Shown here: positions 63,010-64,000 of the stretch, in pieces
Numbering within the stretch: the stretch's first letter is position 1
How the letters are laid out: each line of letters starts with the position of its first letter
DNA from: Flectobacillus roseus
GTDB taxonomy: Bacteria; Bacteroidota; Bacteroidia; Cytophagales; Spirosomataceae
Length of the DNA: 64,000 nt
Strand: one strand, 5' to 3'
Assembly: GCF_030056665.1 (NCBI RefSeq)
Contig: NZ_JASHIG010000036.1
Translations under genes and position numbers: made by a program
Notes under the pieces: model-generated
What the model saw: the letters and a program-made list of their open reading frames with translations, nothing else
Told to the model about the DNA's origin: nothing
Databases searched by the model: none

Positions 63010-63750
63010 ATGAGTATTAAATTAGCCATCGTCATGCCAGCTTACAACGAAGAAGAGTGCATGGCAGACGTAGTAAAAATCTGGAGTGACCTTTTAGACA
63101 CAGAGTTTGCAGGAGAAAATACCCGCTTGATCGTAGTGAATGATGGTTCAAGAGACAATACTGGTAAAATTCTTGACGAAATTCAGCCACAGTATCCTAA
63201 ATTAATTGTTGTTCACCAACCAAATGGCGGACACGGTAATGCGGTAGTTCACGCTTATAGAAAAGCAGTAGAAATTGGTGCTGAATATGTGTTCCAAACA
63301 GACTCAGACGACCAATTTATTCCTGAAGATGTAAAAAAACTTTGGGATAAAAGAACCCAATCTGATTTTATCTTAGGCTATCGTCAAGTGCGTCATGATG
63401 CGGTTTTCCGTTTGTTTATCACCCGTATATTACGTTGGAGTATGTTCTTGGTTTACGGAACATTCATCCTCGATTCCAATATTCCATTCCGTTTGATTAA
63501 AGGAAGCTTCTTGAAAAAATTGTTGGAACAATTACCAAGTCCAACTCCTTTTGCACCGAATATTTTTATTGCAATTATGGCGAAAAAATCAGGTCAAGAG
63601 CTATTCAATATTCCAATTGTTCACAAAGAGCGCCTTACTGGGGAAGTTTCAATCCGAAAAATGAAACTCCTTAAAGTATGTTGGCAGAGCTTCAAAGAGC
63701 TTTTGAATTTCCGCTTGGAACTAAATACGAAAATCAAAAAATTGAAATAG
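63010..63750 (+). CDS. GT2-family glycosyltransferase
   Basis: The 246-residue protein has the GT-A fold motifs IVMPAYNEEE, LIVVNDGSRDNT and TDSDDQF (metal-binding D-x-D). Then comes an HGNAVVHAYRKAVEIGAEYV helix of the dolichol/undecaprenol-phosphate mannosyl/glucosyltransferase-like group. No C-terminal membrane segment is obvious, so it is a soluble or peripheral enzyme. It would transfer a sugar from a nucleotide donor to a lipid or glycan acceptor. The next gene, 142 bp downstream, is an FAD-dependent oxidoreductase. Confidence 0.85.
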   Translation: MSIKLAIVMPAYNEEECMADVVKIWSDLLDTEFAGENTRLIVVNDGSRDNTGKILDEIQPQYPKLIVVHQPNGGHGNAVVHAYRKAVEIGAEYVFQTDSDDQFIPEDVKKLWDKRTQSDFILGYRQVRHDAVFRLFITRILRWSMFLVYGTFILDSNIPFRLIKGSFLKKLLEQLPSPTPFAPNIFIAIMAKKSGQELFNIPIVHKERLTGEVSIRKMKLLKVCWQSFKELLNFRLELNTKIKKLK

Positions 63751-63891
63751 TAACGTTGGCTTAGGAATTATTCTTAAGCCAATTCTCTATTTTTATTCAC
63801 TTCTTTTGTCAAATTTTTGCTGTTGTTTTTACCTCAAACAACAAGACTGAATTACAACAAACAGGCTAAAGACTTCGGCCGCAATTATTGT

Positions 63892-64000
63892 ATGAAATAT
63901 CAATATGTCATCATTGGTTCAGGACCAACAGGTCTTGGCGCAGCGTATCGCTTGAAAGAACTTGGTATCAAGGACTTTATCGTACTTGAAAAAGAAAATT
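63892..64000 (+). CDS. FAD-dependent oxidoreductase, N-terminal end only
   Basis: The first 36 codons read MKYQYVIIGSGPTGLGAAYRLKELGIKDFIVLEKEN. The GSGPTGLGAAYRL motif is an FAD-binding Rossmann fold of the amine-oxidase/UDP-galactopyranose-mutase-like superfamily. The gene runs off the window, so the exact enzyme cannot be named. The neighbouring glycosyltransferase suggests a role in sugar-nucleotide or surface-glycan metabolism. Confidence 0.65.
   Translation, partial: MKYQYVIIGSGPTGLGAAYRLKELGIKDFIVLEKEN

Overview
The window looks like part of a low-GC chromosome from the Bacteroidota, most plausibly a member of the Cytophagales. The signs are a SusC/SusD pair with a hybrid two-component regulator, T9SS-style OmpA/PD40 proteins, PKD lipoproteins, and promoters of the TTTG-N19-TAnnTTTG type with hardly any Shine-Dalgarno sequences. 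The genus cannot be fixed from the sequence alone.

Bases 1 to about 16,640 are mobile DNA. The left end holds the 3' part of a large strawberry-notch-like helicase and two co-transcribed genes of unknown function, a gene-poor stretch with six or seven copies of a TTGCTACCAAA box, a small exported repeat protein and a 177-bp MITE-like element. Next comes a reverse-strand three-gene operon that I read as a Detocs-type anti-phage two-component system: a TPR-like sensor histidine kinase, a stand-alone receiver, and a receiver fused to a TOPRIM domain. A forward ATPase/DUF4435 pair follows, resembling the PARIS defence system. A PKD lipoprotein and a tyrosine recombinase close the block beside tRNA-Glu(TTC). 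The layout is that of a genomic island or integrative element with a defence cargo; its other end lies left of the window.

From the tRNA rightward the DNA looks chromosomal. An M14 metallopeptidase is followed by a reverse-strand block (19.7-25.8 kb) of orphan genes, including a HAD-CPCC fusion and two decayed genes. A polysaccharide utilisation locus (26.2-41.8 kb) contains SusC, SusD, an AraC regulator, a hybrid two-component regulator, a GH95 alpha-L-fucosidase-type enzyme and a GH2 enzyme with a discoidin-like C-terminus. It probably serves a fucosylated, galactose-bearing glycan.

At 42.3-50.2 kb a Crp/Fnr regulator and an orphan NAD-binding domain precede a tripartite RND efflux operon (adaptor, pump, outer-membrane factor). 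A membrane-anchored class III nucleotide cyclase sits behind a hairpin downstream of the operon. The remainder is an esterase, a lipoprotein overlapping a Dabb protein, dapA, ligA, a small beta-barrel protein, rpe (apparently leaderless), two tandem PD40-OmpA paralogues, an OafA-like acyltransferase, a GT2 glycosyltransferase and the start of an FAD-dependent oxidoreductase cut by the window edge.
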